Assembly: GCA_037951165.1 (NCBI GenBank)
Contig: JBBDHG010000053.1
Location: 368,501 to 432,500, forward strand
DNA from: Lophius americanus
Lineage: Eukaryota > Chordata > Actinopteri > Lophiiformes > Lophiidae
Reading direction: 5' to 3'
Length of the DNA: 64,000 nt
Numbering within the stretch: the stretch's first letter is position 1; every line of letters starts with the position of its first letter. This document shows positions 1-11,697 of the stretch, one piece after another. The notes beneath the pieces are model-generated. The model saw only the letters and a program-made list of their open reading frames with translations, ran no database searches and was not told where the DNA came from. The position numbers were made by a program, and so were the translations under genes.

Positions 1-555
1 GAATTCCCCGACACACTTCAAACAATCTGGACTTACACACAAAACTAACTCGTCTTTTAAATTCCATTAAAAAAGGATCTATAAACCCCCCCAGAGCTGC
101 ACTAGGATGTAAAGTTCAAAGGTCACCTCTATGACAAGCAAGCATGTCACGCCTCACCCAATGCATGCGATGATATTGGCTTTGCGTGACAGATTAGGTC
201 CCGAAATATCGACAGCCGCGTACGACCGAAACAACGCAGGAGGGTTCCCGACGCTCCGCGCCAGAGAGCAACGTGATTTACAGCCTGCAGCTCTCAGCTC
301 TAATCAAGGAGAATAATTCAGCAGCAGCTGAATGATCGGACCGCGGTGCCGACTTTGGGAATGCAGAGACGGGCTCCGTGAAGACGCAGACCCACCTCGG
401 CATCTGTTCTCCAAACCACCTACAGCCCGACGGCGTGCGAGCATGATGCTCCTCTGATCTGCAGCTGCACAGAGAGGAGCGGAAATGCCTGCTGCAGCTG
501 CAGCCAGCGGCGGGGAGCCATGCAGGGAGCAGCGATGGAGCTCCTGGAAGGGGGT

Positions 556-599
556 GGGGTGTGTGTGTGTATGTGTGTGTGTGTGTGTGTGGGGGGGGG
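556..599. repeat. (GT)n microsatellite with G-run
   Basis: Interrupted GT repeat ending in a run of about ten G. A second GT/CATG-type tract follows at about 705-752. Confidence 0.9.
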
Positions 600-822
600 G
601 TTCTTCCTCTTCTCACAGCATCTCCGGACATGACCGAGTTCTGCACGCGTTCTCCTGTCCCACCAGCATACCTCTGCATCTCTGTGTGCGAATGATGTGC
701 AAGTGTGTCTGTGTGCATGTGTGTGTGTGCATGTGCATGTGTGTGTGTGTCGCAGTCCCTTTGCATGCCCGAGTCATCCTTGAATGCAAACAGATGTGTA
801 CAAATCTGTGCGCGAAGGTGCA

Positions 823-886
823 GCGGTGAAACGCGGCGGTGAAACGCGGCGGTGAAACGCGGCGGTGAAACGCGGCGGTGAAACGC
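823..886. repeat. 13-bp tandem repeat, about five copies
   Basis: Near-perfect head-to-tail copies of gtgaaacgcggcg. Each unit carries three CpGs, so the array itself raises the local CpG density. Confidence 0.92.
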
Positions 887-995
887 ACGCACTGATGACA
901 GATTTAAGAAAAAGAGAGGTGAAGGTAAAAGAATCCTTACACATCCTCCTGCAGGCGTCTCTTCGCCAGCCTCGGCTCCGCGGGCCGTTGCCGAC

Positions 996-1009
996 GTTGC
1001 CATGGCAAC
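996..1009. promoter_or_regulatory. Perfect RFX X-box palindrome
   Basis: The sequence gttgccatggcaac is the fully symmetric X-box bound by RFX-family transcription factors, and the palindrome extends to 995-1010. X-boxes usually lie shortly upstream of genes for cilia, immune or neuronal functions. Its place inside a CpG-rich block supports a promoter role. Because it is symmetric, it does not say which strand is transcribed. Confidence 0.55.
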
Positions 1010-1117
1010 GGCGGAGGGCTGACAGTCGGTCGAGGGGGCGGTGATGTCACTGCCTCCGTCCCGGTCACCTGACAGCCTGACGGGGGCCTCGGCGGATATC
1101 TCTGCACTGCAGCTGGT

Positions 1118-1372
1118 GGAGAGAAGAGGAGACGTTGGTACAGGGAGAAAGAGAGATAGACGGGGAGACGGGAGGGAGAGAGAGAGCGGGAGGGAGGGAG
1201 GGAGTGGAAGGGAGGGGGATAAGGAGGAGAATGCAAAGAGAGGGAGAGTGAAAGAATGAGAGGAAGAGCAAAAGGGAAGGAAATGGAGAATAAAGGGAAG
1301 TCAAAGGAGGGAGAGAGAGAGTGCAGGAAGCAGGAAGCAGGAAGCAGGAAGGAGGAAGGAGGAGAGGTGTGA
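1118..1372 (+). repeat. Polypurine (GA-rich) tract
   Basis: About 250 bases that are almost all G and A on the plus strand, with ggga/gaag/gagg motifs and a short gcaggaa tandem near 1322-1350. A pyrimidine-rich stretch (ttcctcctc type) follows at about 1480-1550. Open frames across it are low-complexity and not called. Confidence 0.85.
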
Positions 1373-1611
1373 AATTATCATTCTGGCAGGGTTCTCCTCT
1401 TACAGCATCCCTGTCATTCATTCCACCTCATTCTTCCATCTATGGCTCACATTTCACTCCACTTCCTGCCCCGTTAACCGCCTTCCTCCTCTTCCTCCTC
1501 CTCCCCTTCCTTCATCCTTCTACCCCCAAATCAATGCCTCTCTTCTCCTCCTAATGTCCCACACCCTCAGGGGTCCTGGTTTCAAACAGACAGCAAGGTT
1601 TCTGAGACAAC

Positions 1612-1918
1612 CCATACATGCACAATAACACATACACACTAATACACACTAATACATCACAATAACATAATACATCACAATAACACACACACACTTATAC
1701 ACACTAATACATCACAATAACACACACACACTAATACACACTAATACATCACAATAACACATACACACTAATACACACTAACACATACACACTAACACAT
1801 ACACACTAATACACACTAATACATCACAATAACACATACACACTAATACACACTAATACATCACAAGAACACATACACACTAATACATCACAATAACATA
1901 ATACATCACAATAACACA
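1612..1918. repeat. Minisatellite, actaatacatcacaata type
   Basis: Imperfect tandem array built from cacactaatac and atcacaataacacatac blocks, with variable unit length. Confidence 0.9.
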
Positions 1919-2032
1919 GGCACACTCACACACACACACATGCACACTCACACACTCACACATGCACACTCACACACTCACACATGCACACTCACACACT
2001 CACACATGCACACTCACACACTCACACATGCA
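1919..2032. repeat. Minisatellite, cacactcacacatg type
   Basis: Tandem units of roughly 22 bp containing cacatgcacactcacac, directly abutting the preceding array. Confidence 0.9.
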
Positions 2033-3620
2033 TCATTGATGTAATGAAGGTTAAGTAGGTTTTGTGACCTCAGACTAAAAATCTCAACCTGAGCTAAAAT
2101 CTTCCCAGCATGCATCTGACAATAAACTTTTTTTTTTATAAACTCATGAGAAATTCTAATTTATTCTTTAATATTTCCATTTCTTGTCCAAACACCCCGT
2201 TAACTGTCCAACTGAATAAGAAAAAGAGCCAAAAAAATGAAATGTATATATATGTCTGTATAAGCAATTGGCACAGAACAGACCAGATACTCATACAGAA
2301 CAGACGTTATTATTAACTATGCATAAGAACCGATCACGGCTGACAGTTGAATGCAGACTGATTAACAGTCACTTTAATTTCTTAATTCATTATGTTTTAT
2401 CTTCCATGAATCTCACATTTGTAGCGGATCAATAAGTCAATAGAGAAAACAATCCCTGTCATTCCACCAGACGGACACTAGGCGGCGACCTGCTACCCAG
2501 AAAAAAAAATTCTGCACCCTCCACCCAGAAATAATAACCCAAAACCCAGTGTGCTATAGTATCATATTTAATTAAAATAAACCACCAGTAGCCATGAACC
2601 TACATTTAAAAAGATATTAAAGATTTAACCATTTATTCATATCTTTCATCCTAAATGGGCAAACTGGAATTTCTATGTGATGCTAAGAATATTTTTAGAC
2701 ATTTGTCATGCTTCCTATCATTCATTTTCTTCTCTTCTTATTTTAAATTAAATGTATTATTATTATTATTATTATTAAATGTTATTACGAAGGACATTCT
2801 CTATTGTGTTTACTTTTAAAATATCATTAAAATCAACCCCAAGGAAGGTTATTGGCCATAAAATTTGCAGGTAATTAAAAAAACATTAAATCTGTAAGAC
2901 TTTTTGGCCTCATGAAGGCGGACGATCACCATAACCCACAAAATAATGCATCATGCGGTTGTTAAAGTGTCAACAGAAACAAAGCTCAGCCGAGGTTTAT
3001 GTCACACTGATTACATCATCGGCTGATCATGATTATTCCAGCTAATCTTTAGCATGAAGAAACATCTGGATGAAACAGAGATGTCCTATTTCCATCACTC
3101 TTCCGACAGTGGCGCCCACGGATGATGGCTATTCTGGTTCTGCTTCCACCTTATCTCCTGACATTTATCAGAACGTAAAGGCATGGGCAGTGACTGTCTT
3201 TGATATAATCCAACTGTCTGTCCCTGAAGTCTGAACTGAATTTGGGAAAAGGTCATTGAAGTGTGCTGCTCCCTCTGACTGAGTCTCAGAGAGCTGCTCT
3301 CGCCGGATGCATTTAAAGCGGCGGTATCTTAAATGACTTGGCTGCAGAAACATCTGGATGTACACAATAATCAATTAGATGAATAAAAAGGCATCAACCA
3401 ATCCAACAATACATTACAATGCTAATAAATGTCTCTTCTTCTTAATAAGATGTTATTACAGTGTTATTAAACATATACTTCAATCGTGGGATAAAATGAA
3501 CCGGAACTGACCAAGTCCATTGAATGATTAATTGAGAATATTTGTATGGTAATTAAATCGTCAGCTGAAGTTTCATAATGTTCACGGCCCTAATTCAGTA
3601 TTTCCAGCCAGCAGCAGGTG
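2033..3620. other. Non-coding AT-rich stretch
   Basis: No exon with convincing splice sites was seen. It holds a (TTA)n run at 2753-2777, of the kind that ends a dispersed repeat also seen near 24.3, 32.9 and 63.3 kb. The rest is unique-looking AT-rich sequence. Confidence 0.6.
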
Positions 3621-3624
3621 ATCA

Positions 3625-3875
3625 ATGTATCTCTATCTTTATTTATCTTTGCCTATATATACTTAAATCTATAGCTATCTGTCTATCTATCTATTTATCT
3701 CAATTTACCTATATCTCGATTTATCTCTGTCTATATACACCTAAATCTTTATCTATCCACCTATATCTATATTTATCTATATCTATCTGTCTATCTATCT
3801 CTATTTACATCTATTTCCGTAAATCTTTATCTTTATTTATCTTCATCTATATCAACCTATCTCTGTATCTATGAT
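3625..3875. repeat. Degenerate (TATC)n / tatctatctc array
   Basis: Long interrupted tetranucleotide tract of tatc, tttatc and tatatc units. The Ile/Tyr/Leu-rich open frame across it is an artefact of the repeat. Confidence 0.9.
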
Positions 3876-3879
3876 ACCG

Positions 3880-6330
3880 CCTGTACGACCTGTCACTCAC
3901 TTGGAGGGGGCGGGATCACCGGCATAATCTCAGAATCCAGAGGGTTAAAAGTGAAAATCTGAAAGAATAAATATGTTTGGGATGACGATAACATTTCTGA
4001 AAAGTGACAACGACACTCAGAGGTATCCTGAGAGAAGACCTTTTCATTCCACATCTCCCTCCAGCTTCTGTACCGGTCTCCTTGGCATTGAGAAGGTTGA
4101 GGAGAATAAATGTAGACATTTCATTAGATCCTTTTCCCTGCAGCTTCCTGCTGAAGCAAACATTTCTTAAACATTCCATCAAAGCATCACACTGAGCGAC
4201 GCAGGGCGGGCAAATCCAATCACCGCCCCTGACTGCAAACGACCCTTTCCACGTCACATATTGATCAGCCGAGCCCTGGAATAATGCAGACATCTCTACA
4301 TTTCATGCATTCATATAAACATGAAGCGTTTGCAGACTATTGATCGTGTTTTTCAAACAGTGGCGAGCTTCACAGTCCAGCGGGCGCGAGTGCAAAACAC
4401 AATTCCCCCGCCGTCTCTGCAGGGAAATGGAAAACCTTGTAAAAGCCCTTTTATTACATCTTTTCTCACATTGAAGTCGTTTACGGATCTCCATCGACTC
4501 GGCGTTTGGTTTTCTTCTTTAAGTTATTTTTATAAAGGCATAGGAGCCGGAACATATAAAAAAAAAAACTCTGGATCAGAAAAGTCTGAGAATTCCTGTT
4601 TATTCTGGATTCTCTTATTTCCAGAGCAGGATGGATCTTTTCTATAAACATTCTTTTAACAAGAATTTGAAGATAAAACTTTACTCCATCAAACAATCGA
4701 GCAGAACATTAAAGCTTTAAAATCATCTTCAGGGAATGTTTGCCTATTTATTCGCTAAAAGGCTTAAATTATTAAGCGATTACGTTCAAACCCCTCCTCA
4801 GTTAGTGTTTCATCCGCATCTGCTGTGACATGAGGTTCAACTTTGACCCTGTGCGTGTCATCAAATATCCCCGCGGTGATTTTCCTTCTCATTATTCTAA
4901 TGGTTCTTCTCTAACTCCCTCTCCACCTCTAAACCCACCAGCTCTCTGTGGACGCGCCGTGAAAACAGATTTATGGCTGACGCTCCTTGGCACACACCTC
5001 TGCTCATGCTTTTGTTTTTTTTTAATATCCCATATAGAACAACACAGCCTGAAAAGTGTCCAAATGTCCAAACTGAGCCGGCGCCAGCGTGGAAACCAGC
5101 CAAATGTCATTACTAGGGTTTGGAGGATGCGGGCTGTATAGGGTCCGATCCCTTTTCCCCCGGACAGATTAAAGGCCTGAGCGGCGCTGACTGTCACATG
5201 GAGGATGATGCATTGAAAGTAATAACCTGCAGCTTAATTCATGGGGAGAACGCAGCACGCCATAGATCACGGCTCAATGCGGCGCGGCGTGACACTGGGA
5301 TCGGCGCGGCTGTCGTTTGTCACTCATGCATACATCACCCCGGCGAATTTATCAGTGCGAGCATCTAATAGAGACAAATCCAGCTTCTCTCTGCACGTCT
5401 TTACGTCAGAAGGCAATTAGTTCATCCGTGCTGGTTTCAGGTTTCACGCCTCTTCTATGAAACCGTAATAATAATATCATTTTAATATATTAGGCCCAAC
5501 GAATATCCTCTAACGCAGAACAACGGGAGTCTTCCTCATCCTTTCACTGGTTATAAGGGAACCCTGATAAAATCAATGAATTACTTTTTACTTTTTATAT
5601 TTCAGAAAAAGAATATACTTCTATTCTATTTTATTTATATATGGTTTTGAATAAAATAATTAAAAAAAAGAAAATTATATATGTGCATATAAAAAAAATT
5701 TATGTATTTTTTTAATCGCTATACTTATGTGTGTTCTTGTGTGTGTATATAAATACATATTTATTATTCAATATTTGCATTATTCTTTCTGATTAATAAC
5801 GTATATCTACGACCTAAAGGATTCCTCCTCGGTATGTAATTATTAACATTTCCAGTCTGTAAATCTTCCTTTTGTGTATTTCTCTCTTTTTTAGAAGGTG
5901 TTTCTGAGAGCGACAGAGAGGGGGGAACAAATACTGACGGATTTAAGTGTATTTTCTATCTCTAAAATAAGATCAGTATAGATATACTGTCAAGAAAACC
6001 TAATAATAATATGAATATTGCTGTAATAAAACCACTACCTTCATGTTTGTGTGGAGGTTTGTCTGCATTCAAACACAGAGACCTGTTGGTAGAAGTCAAA
6101 CCCCTCAGGGTTGGGAGATCACACAGAACGTTGCCATGTTTAATAAATAAATCTACTTTTAACCAAAGAGCCTCCAGTCTGACTGAAATCACAGGGGAGA
6201 AACAACTGCAATGCATTATGGGTGCTGTGTGAACATAAAAGATTCAGCCTCGTGGGACAAACAAGGGCGAGCGTGAGCTGCTGAAGCTGCCAGAGGACTA
6301 TTGGGAGAGAACAGGCTCCTGTAGAGGACA
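3880..6330. other. Non-coding stretch with a high-complexity core
   Basis: No gene was recognised. The part at about 5100-5390 is less AT-rich than its flanks, has several CpGs and looks non-repetitive, so it could be a conserved non-coding element. 5580-5770 is very AT-rich. Confidence 0.45.
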
Positions 6331-6336
6331 AAGGAT

Positions 6337-6653
6337 GAGCCATAACATTATAACCACTGACTGATGAAGACAGAATAACACCCATTAACTGGAAAACTAC
6401 TGCAAATAATCAAATACTCAAAAATAACCAACATACTTTGACAAGGAAAGTAAAAATAAAGACTCATTTCAAATTTGAGCAGAAATGTACTAATAAGTAA
6501 AATAAAGAAAATATGACGCGGTATATACATCTTTAGCGCCAATAATATGGTACCTCTCAGTGGGTGGGCAATATTAGACAGCACGTGAGCAAACAAAAAG
6601 GTGACCTACACAAAATTAGGGAGTTGGTTTTAATGTTATGGCTGATTGGTGTA
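6337..6653 (+). mobile_element. Tc1-like element, internally deleted
   Basis: Both ends of the family are present: ccataacattataaccactg at the left and an inverted ttttaatgttatggctgatt end at the right. Inner sequence near 6558-6600 (ctcagtgggtgggcaatatt, then cagcacgtgagc) matches the family's 5' subterminal region. Nearly all of the transposase region is missing, leaving about 317 bp. It is therefore a non-autonomous, MITE-sized relic, oriented with the former transposase on the plus strand. Family identity rests on memory of the fish consensus. Confidence 0.8.
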
Positions 6654-6744
6654 GTTGGTAAAGTCATCGAGGGGCTAAAAAAAGGGCGAACTGCATGAAC
6701 TCTGGGGATTCTGCGCTTCATGGGGTCAAAATTTGAATTTGTTG

Positions 6745-6920
6745 GTGAGTCATTTAGCTCAGTTGGTAAAAGGTGCGCTCCTTGTGTGAAGGCGAGGTCC
6801 TACTGTGTCAGCGCCAAAGGGCGCCCTTCCACCCACAATCCTTTGCTGCATATGTCCCCCCTCTCTGTTGCCTGCCTCTCCACCTGTCCAGTACAAAAAC
6901 AAAAGCTAGACCCCCTTAAA
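6745..6920 (+). mobile_element. tRNA-derived SINE (decayed)
   Basis: The head carries an A-box-like tagctcagttggta (6755-6768) followed by gcgctccttgtgtgaagg. The body has the ctttgctgcatatgtccccc segment typical of a common teleost tRNA-derived SINE. The B-box is lost, so it is not a tRNA gene. Confidence 0.7.
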
Positions 6921-7689
6921 ATGCGTCTCATTACTTGTTTTACCTCAAAATGTCAGCAAACTAATTCAATTTCTTAAGTTTAGAGAAAATACATCAGAAA
7001 AAAGCTGAACGGCAGAAACTGCATCCTGCTCTGATGAACAGCATCGGACTTTCTTTTGTTATAGCGACGATCGGTTACGAGAGGCACATTGAAAATGTCA
7101 CACTTGACTTTCTAACCATCTGCGTGGAATACATTTAAAGAAGAACCTTTAGCTGTAGCCCCAGACTGCAGCCCTGCACTTTCAAATATTGAACATGCGT
7201 ATACAAAAGGACAGACGCGGCAGTTATTTCTCTGCCGCCGTCGTGCTGCAGAGCCTCAGACATCCATCATCCCTCGCCGAGCAGTGCAGACAAAGAAGCT
7301 GGATAGTCTGAGGAGAGTCCTGACAGGCAGGGAGAGGTTTTGTCTACGTGTCCCATCATTCACAGCCTGCAAGAGGAGTGGAATTTATGGTCTTTAGCGG
7401 GCCTGGCCGTAATTCTGCTCCGTGTTCGGGGGTCTAATATTGACATTGCACGTAGGCCTGGATCCAAATGGAGTGTAAAACACGCCTTTTTTCTAGTCTG
7501 ACCTTGATCAGAATGATCTGCAGTGGAGCGAAGCCTGCATTTATTTAACTGCCAGCCAAACACAGCGAGGGAGAGGAGAGGAGATGTGGGAAAGCAGGTC
7601 TGGAGGGATGGTGCCAGTCTCCCAGTCTGCCGTGCTTCACGCCAGCGTCCTGCCCACCGTCTAGCCCGTGGAGCCGGGCCCGTTATCCC

Positions 7690-7925
7690 CGACAGCCGTT
7701 ATCACAACAACGGAGATAAATCGATAACACAACGCCGCGCAGGCTTAATCAGATGGACTCCCGGGAATCCTGGTGATCCGACACCAACATAGACCGTCTT
7801 CCTGCTGTAGGTATGGATGACGGTTACCGCGGCGCTGGCTCTCAACCTTCCCCGAAAAGACCCCAATCCCCTGCGTTGTAAAAGCAGTTCATCGGATTGG
7901 ACTCCTGAAATTAACATATTTAAGA
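7690..7925. repeat. Low-copy repeat family C, copy 1
   Basis: Shares cccctgcgttgt, then a gactcctgaaattaa-type segment, with copies at 35.7 and 46.2 kb. I do not recognise the family. Confidence 0.55.
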
Positions 7926-8069
7926 AAGATCTCCTCGAGATTTATTTTAGATTTGATCTAAGGGGAACCTCATCACATGATAAACTCTTCATTTACATAA
8001 TTATGACACTTGAAGGCCACCGTAGATTCTTGGATAGGGAAGGGTGAGCTGGTGTGTGATACAGGATGC

Positions 8070-8470
8070 AATCTGGACCCTCACCACTAGATGTCACTAC
8101 GTTTGACACGCTGCAGCTTTTAAATAAGAATACTTGACGTAGACAATGTTTTACTGGAGTCATACTTTAGGAATAACGCATAAGTGATATTTTTCAAATC
8201 AACTTTTCAATCAAATCAAACCTTTTTTCACTGCAGAACCTCACAGAACCATCCAACCATTGATAATCAGCCTTTCAAGAAACTCATTTGTTCAAATGAA
8301 GGTTAAAAAAATGTCAGGGAAGATCCTCTGGTGAGTTATAAATGAACTATTAGAGTAAAATACGATATAAATACATGATAGATTTCAGTGAGGCGATTCA
8401 TACGCACCAACATTTGGACATGTCTTCGCCCTTAAACCCGATAGTCGAGATGTAAAAATGAACATGCATT
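8070..8470. repeat. Family B-like repeat fragments
   Basis: Contains cactagatgtcac (8085-8097) and gcgattcatacgcaccaaca (8393-8412), with gagtaaaatacgatat nearby. These pieces recur in the family B copies at 14.4, 32.9, 40.7 and 47.2 kb. Confidence 0.5.
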
Positions 8471-8479
8471 TTAAGGTAC

Positions 8480-9170
8480 ACTGCATCAAGCGACAGAAAA
8501 AAACAACTAAATGACAAACAGCTGAGCTGGTCTGCATTCACACAAACAAGAACTCATCAGAACTCCACTTTGAACCCAGCATTCATGGGGGATGAACAGC
8601 ATCTAGAACTCATCTGCAGGTCCAGCATGGAAGGATGGAGGTAAATAAAAGTAGGAGCCCACCTATAAATAACTGTAAGTATATCTAAATGATGACGTTT
8701 AAGTGATATTATGAAGGTTCGGTTCTGGTTGTTCAGACGGTGGTGCTGTTACAGATTTTGTCCAGCAGAGAGCGCTGACATGATTTTCAGCTGTAGAATG
8801 TCTCAGAACTCTTTGATCGACACAATTGAAGGTTTTTTTTTTCTCATCGGTTATTTTGTTATTTGAAGAAAAAGGATAGTCATATAATAAAAATACATTT
8901 TTGGATTTTCAAAAGCTCTCATGAGGAAATGTGGAAATGAGCTGTATGTGTATCATTGTAGGAAAAACTGCCTTTTAACAGGAAGAAACCTACTTTCTCA
9001 ATAAAACACCAGTTTTTATGCAATTTTAAATTAGTATTTTTTAGATTAGAAGCGGTTTGTTCCATTCTGTATTTGTGTTTTTGTTGTTGTTTATATCTGG
9101 TGCTCCTGACTCCGAGCAAACATCTGAGGATAATTCAGACATACACCTCTCCTCCTCCTGCTCCTCCTGG
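8480..9170. other. Intronic stretch, nothing recognised
   Basis: AT-rich DNA immediately downstream (minus-strand sense) of the donor at 9177. No next exon of the minus-strand gene could be identified here. Confidence 0.5.
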
Positions 9171-9176
9171 ACTTAC

Positions 9177-10816
9177 CTCTTCTTGATGAGGTCCAGAGCG
9201 GAACCGATGAGGCCGTCCTTCATCTTGTAGATCTTGGCTCCGTAGCTGGACAGGTCCGTCCCCTCCAGAAGGAGCGCGGGGCAGCAGCTGGAGGGCCGGT
9301 CCCAGTTCTCCTTGCAGGGTAGGAAGGGAACAGAACCAGCTGGTTCCAGACTGCTCCTCCTCCTCCTGCTGGTGATGCTGCTTCTATCTTCTCCCCATGA
9401 AGCGGAGGTTTTGTCTTGGGCCAGAGGCTGCAGGGGCGAACGTGGGGACGGACCGGTGCGGATTGGGGAGAATGCGCTGGAGGTGGCGGTGGAGATGGAG
9501 GTGCTGATAGTGCTCACAGTGCTGGAGGGAGGTCTCTCTGAGGAGCTGACAGTCTGCAGGGCTTCACTACTACTGCCAATGATTTCTCCTTCCACCTCCT
9601 CAGAGTTTTCTTTCTGTTCCGTGTTTGGAGACACAGTCCGATCAGATGTACATAAATTACCGTCTGATGTTCCTGCTGCCTGTTGCGAATCATTCCCAGG
9701 TTTTTCCGGTACCACAGAACCGGCTGTGGAACCGTTGCTCTCTTCTCGTCCCTTCTGCCTCATCCTCTTGAACTCCTCAAACGTGGGAATATGTATGGGT
9801 CCCTCTTGGGCGCTGCGGCGCTCCGACGGAGAATCCGATTGAATTGCCTTGACCGCAATGTTGTCTGTTGTGTAGGAGGTCTTCACAGCGCTCGGGCTGG
9901 GCGGGCAGTTGTGGAGAGCCAGGTTGGGGCTGCTGTTCTGGCGCCGGAGCTGCAGGCGCCTCAGGACCTCCTGCTTGATGTCCTCAGGGCTGGTGATGCC
10001 GACCAACCTGGACCCAACACCTGTTGAATCCGCAGGAAGACCACCCTCTCTCTCAGCGGGTGCAGCACATTGAAGGTGGGGTTGAGGTCGCAGTGGGTGG
10101 GGCTTCAGAGGTTCAACGGATGATCGGGCACTCTGGAGGCGGAGCTTCTCCCTCAGGCCCTTCCTTGCGTCCCACTCATCGTTGCCGCTCGGAAACAGAA
10201 CCTGAGGGAAGAGTGGAAGGTCCTTCCTGGGCATCTCATGTCGAGGGTAAAACGCCAGGCTCTCTGGGTTCGGTACCAGTCCGTGAGTTCCCACCACAGA
10301 TCCATCGGGGGGACCGCCACACCAGTGATTGGTGGCGGTATAGCGTAAAATAATCTCACTGTCAACGCTCTGGTAAGGAGCAGAACTTAAGGCAACGAGC
10401 CCAGAATCTGCCACCGCGTTCCAGGTCAGGTTCTCCATACTCCTGTAAGGTCTGCTGCCACTACTTCCTGTATGGGTCCAAGTGCCCTGGCCCTCGATCT
10501 CACCCGACTCCACCCCCAGAGGAGCCTGCCTGCTGGTGCAGTACCTCAGCCCGAGGTTCGTGAGCAGAGTGCTGCTGTTACACCGGGCCATGAGCGGGAA
10601 AGGAGCCCCCTGGAGGCCCGGATAGTGGGGGACACTGGTTCTGTGTTGAGGGAAGGAGGACAACGGGTCGGGGGACAGGGGAAGGTTGGCGATGCAGGGC
10701 TCCATGTGTAAGATGAGGCGGAGAGAGGCGCAGCCGGCGGAGGAGCCTGCAGAGGCGGCGGCGGAGGAGGAGGTGGAGGGGTAGTCATAGGGTGATGGAG
10801 CCTTCACGTCTGGCAT
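9177..10816 (-). CDS. Large coding exon of an unrecognised, mostly disordered protein
   Basis: A single exon of 546 codons plus 2 nt. The ATG at 10816 is supported by an in-frame TGA nine codons upstream (10843-10841), an acceptor tctctgcag just before 10876, and a donor agag/gtaagt after 9177. The coding frame therefore continues in exons further left that I did not find. I do not recognise the family. The protein is Ser/Pro-rich and probably disordered. It has a Ser/Ala run (14-31), a polar middle with a charged helix-like stretch (279-292, IKQEVLRRLQLRRQ) followed by NSSPNLAL, a charged motif FEEFKRMRQKGRE (347-359), a long Ser/Thr tract (412-450), a basic RRRRSS patch (484-489), and a non-repetitive, probably folded C-terminal stretch (520-546, including YGAKIYKMKDGLIG). 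No signal peptide or membrane segment is visible. Antisense open frames over this exon are shadows. Confidence 0.85.
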
Positions 10817-10876
10817 GGCGCTACTCTGAGCGAGCGGCGCTCAGACACACAGTCAGCAGGTATGAAGATCAGCAGC
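10817..10876 (-). other. 5' untranslated part of the large exon
   Basis: Runs from the acceptor (tctctgcag ending at 10877) to the ATG at 10816. It contains an in-frame stop and no ATG that would precede the start in frame. The preceding intron would run to the putative donor at 35173. Confidence 0.6.
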
Positions 10877-10952
10877 CTGCAGAGATGAAGACAGAACAAA
10901 AGATGATGAGAGGCGGCTGAACTCTGACATTTGTCATCAGTGAATATGCAAT

Positions 10953-11075
10953 GATCTGCCATAACATTAAGACCACCTGATTAATATTGTGAAGATCAAC
11001 CCCCTTTATGGATCCCAAACAACTCTGTATGTTCTGACACCTTTCCATCAGAACCAGCACTGCAGACCAGTGGCT
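10953..11075 (-). mobile_element. Tc1-like fragment
   Basis: The end sequence ccataacattaagaccacct is followed by the family's attaatattgtgaagatc, then jumps to tgttctgacacctttccatc from the inner transposase region. It is a deletion derivative inside the 24-kb intron. A short (TATC)n run at about 11080-11110 follows. Confidence 0.75.
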
Positions 11076-11564
11076 AATTATATCTATCTATCTATCTATA
11101 GATATATATATGAGAGAGAATGTCGACAGCCCAGACCCAACACCCATCATCCTCATCTCTGTGATTACGAACCCGATTATGAAACTGGGCTCATCCTCGA
11201 CGCATTAAGTGAATAATAAAACCCAAATCATCTCTGGACTTAAACACCCGCTAATGCCGAGGCAGGAACGAGACATCAGGCCATGCTGCAGCGGCGGCTT
11301 GGCAGCAATATATAAATCTCAATTCTCCACTTGCTTTGAGGTAAACACAGGAGTTCTCCCTCAAATCTGATTTGTTGGCCGCTTATTAAATGATGCTCCA
11401 GAACCAAGGACATTAATCTGTGGAGTGGAAAGTGAATCCTTTCAGCCCCGAGGGCTGGAGCTCAGTGGAAGTCCATACATTCAGCGAAACAACACTTCAA
11501 AGACAGAGACAGACTTGATTTTTGTCGGTTTGACGGAAGGATTATGGGAAAACTAATAGTTGGG

Positions 11565-11590
11565 TTTTCATGAAACTTGGTGGAAGTGAG
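11565..11590. repeat. Short relic: tttcatgaaacttggtggaa
   Basis: Matches a segment common in a widespread fish repeat whose relatives occur near 32.3 kb and, more fully, in family A. Only a short stretch is recognisable. Confidence 0.35.
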
Positions 11591-11697
11591 ATGACGGAAC
11601 TGAAAAAGAGCCAAAGACATTTCGCCACATAGGGCATTTGAATTTGGCGGACTAAATACCACATACCTGGAATGTGGATAATCACGACACATTGATC

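Larger units (their letters stand above)
180..1110. other. CpG-rich block, candidate promoter region
   Basis: CpG dinucleotides are far denser here than in the flanking AT-rich DNA, notably at 200-270, 325-435 and 960-1100. The block holds a perfect RFX X-box (996-1009) and a 13-bp tandem repeat (823-886). On the minus strand an ATG at 1003 opens 21 codons and runs into a donor-like gtaagg at 940-935. On the plus strand 944-964 looks like a splice acceptor. These two readings conflict, so no exon is called. It could be the promoter of a gene lying mostly left of the window, or an internal promoter of the minus-strand gene at 9-35 kb. Confidence 0.4.

Noticed and set aside
278..1003. 241-codon minus-strand frame in the CpG-rich block
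   Set aside because: It runs through GT repeats and a 13-bp tandem array and has no recognisable domain. Only its first 21 codons could be an exon, and its ATG lies inside the X-box.
6745..6920. A tRNA gene suggested by tagctcagttggta
   Set aside because: No cloverleaf or B-box. The body matches a tRNA-derived SINE.
9312..9842. 176-codon plus-strand frame (and neighbours to 10353)
   Set aside because: Antisense shadow of the 546-codon exon, which has splice sites, an upstream stop and coherent composition on the minus strand.
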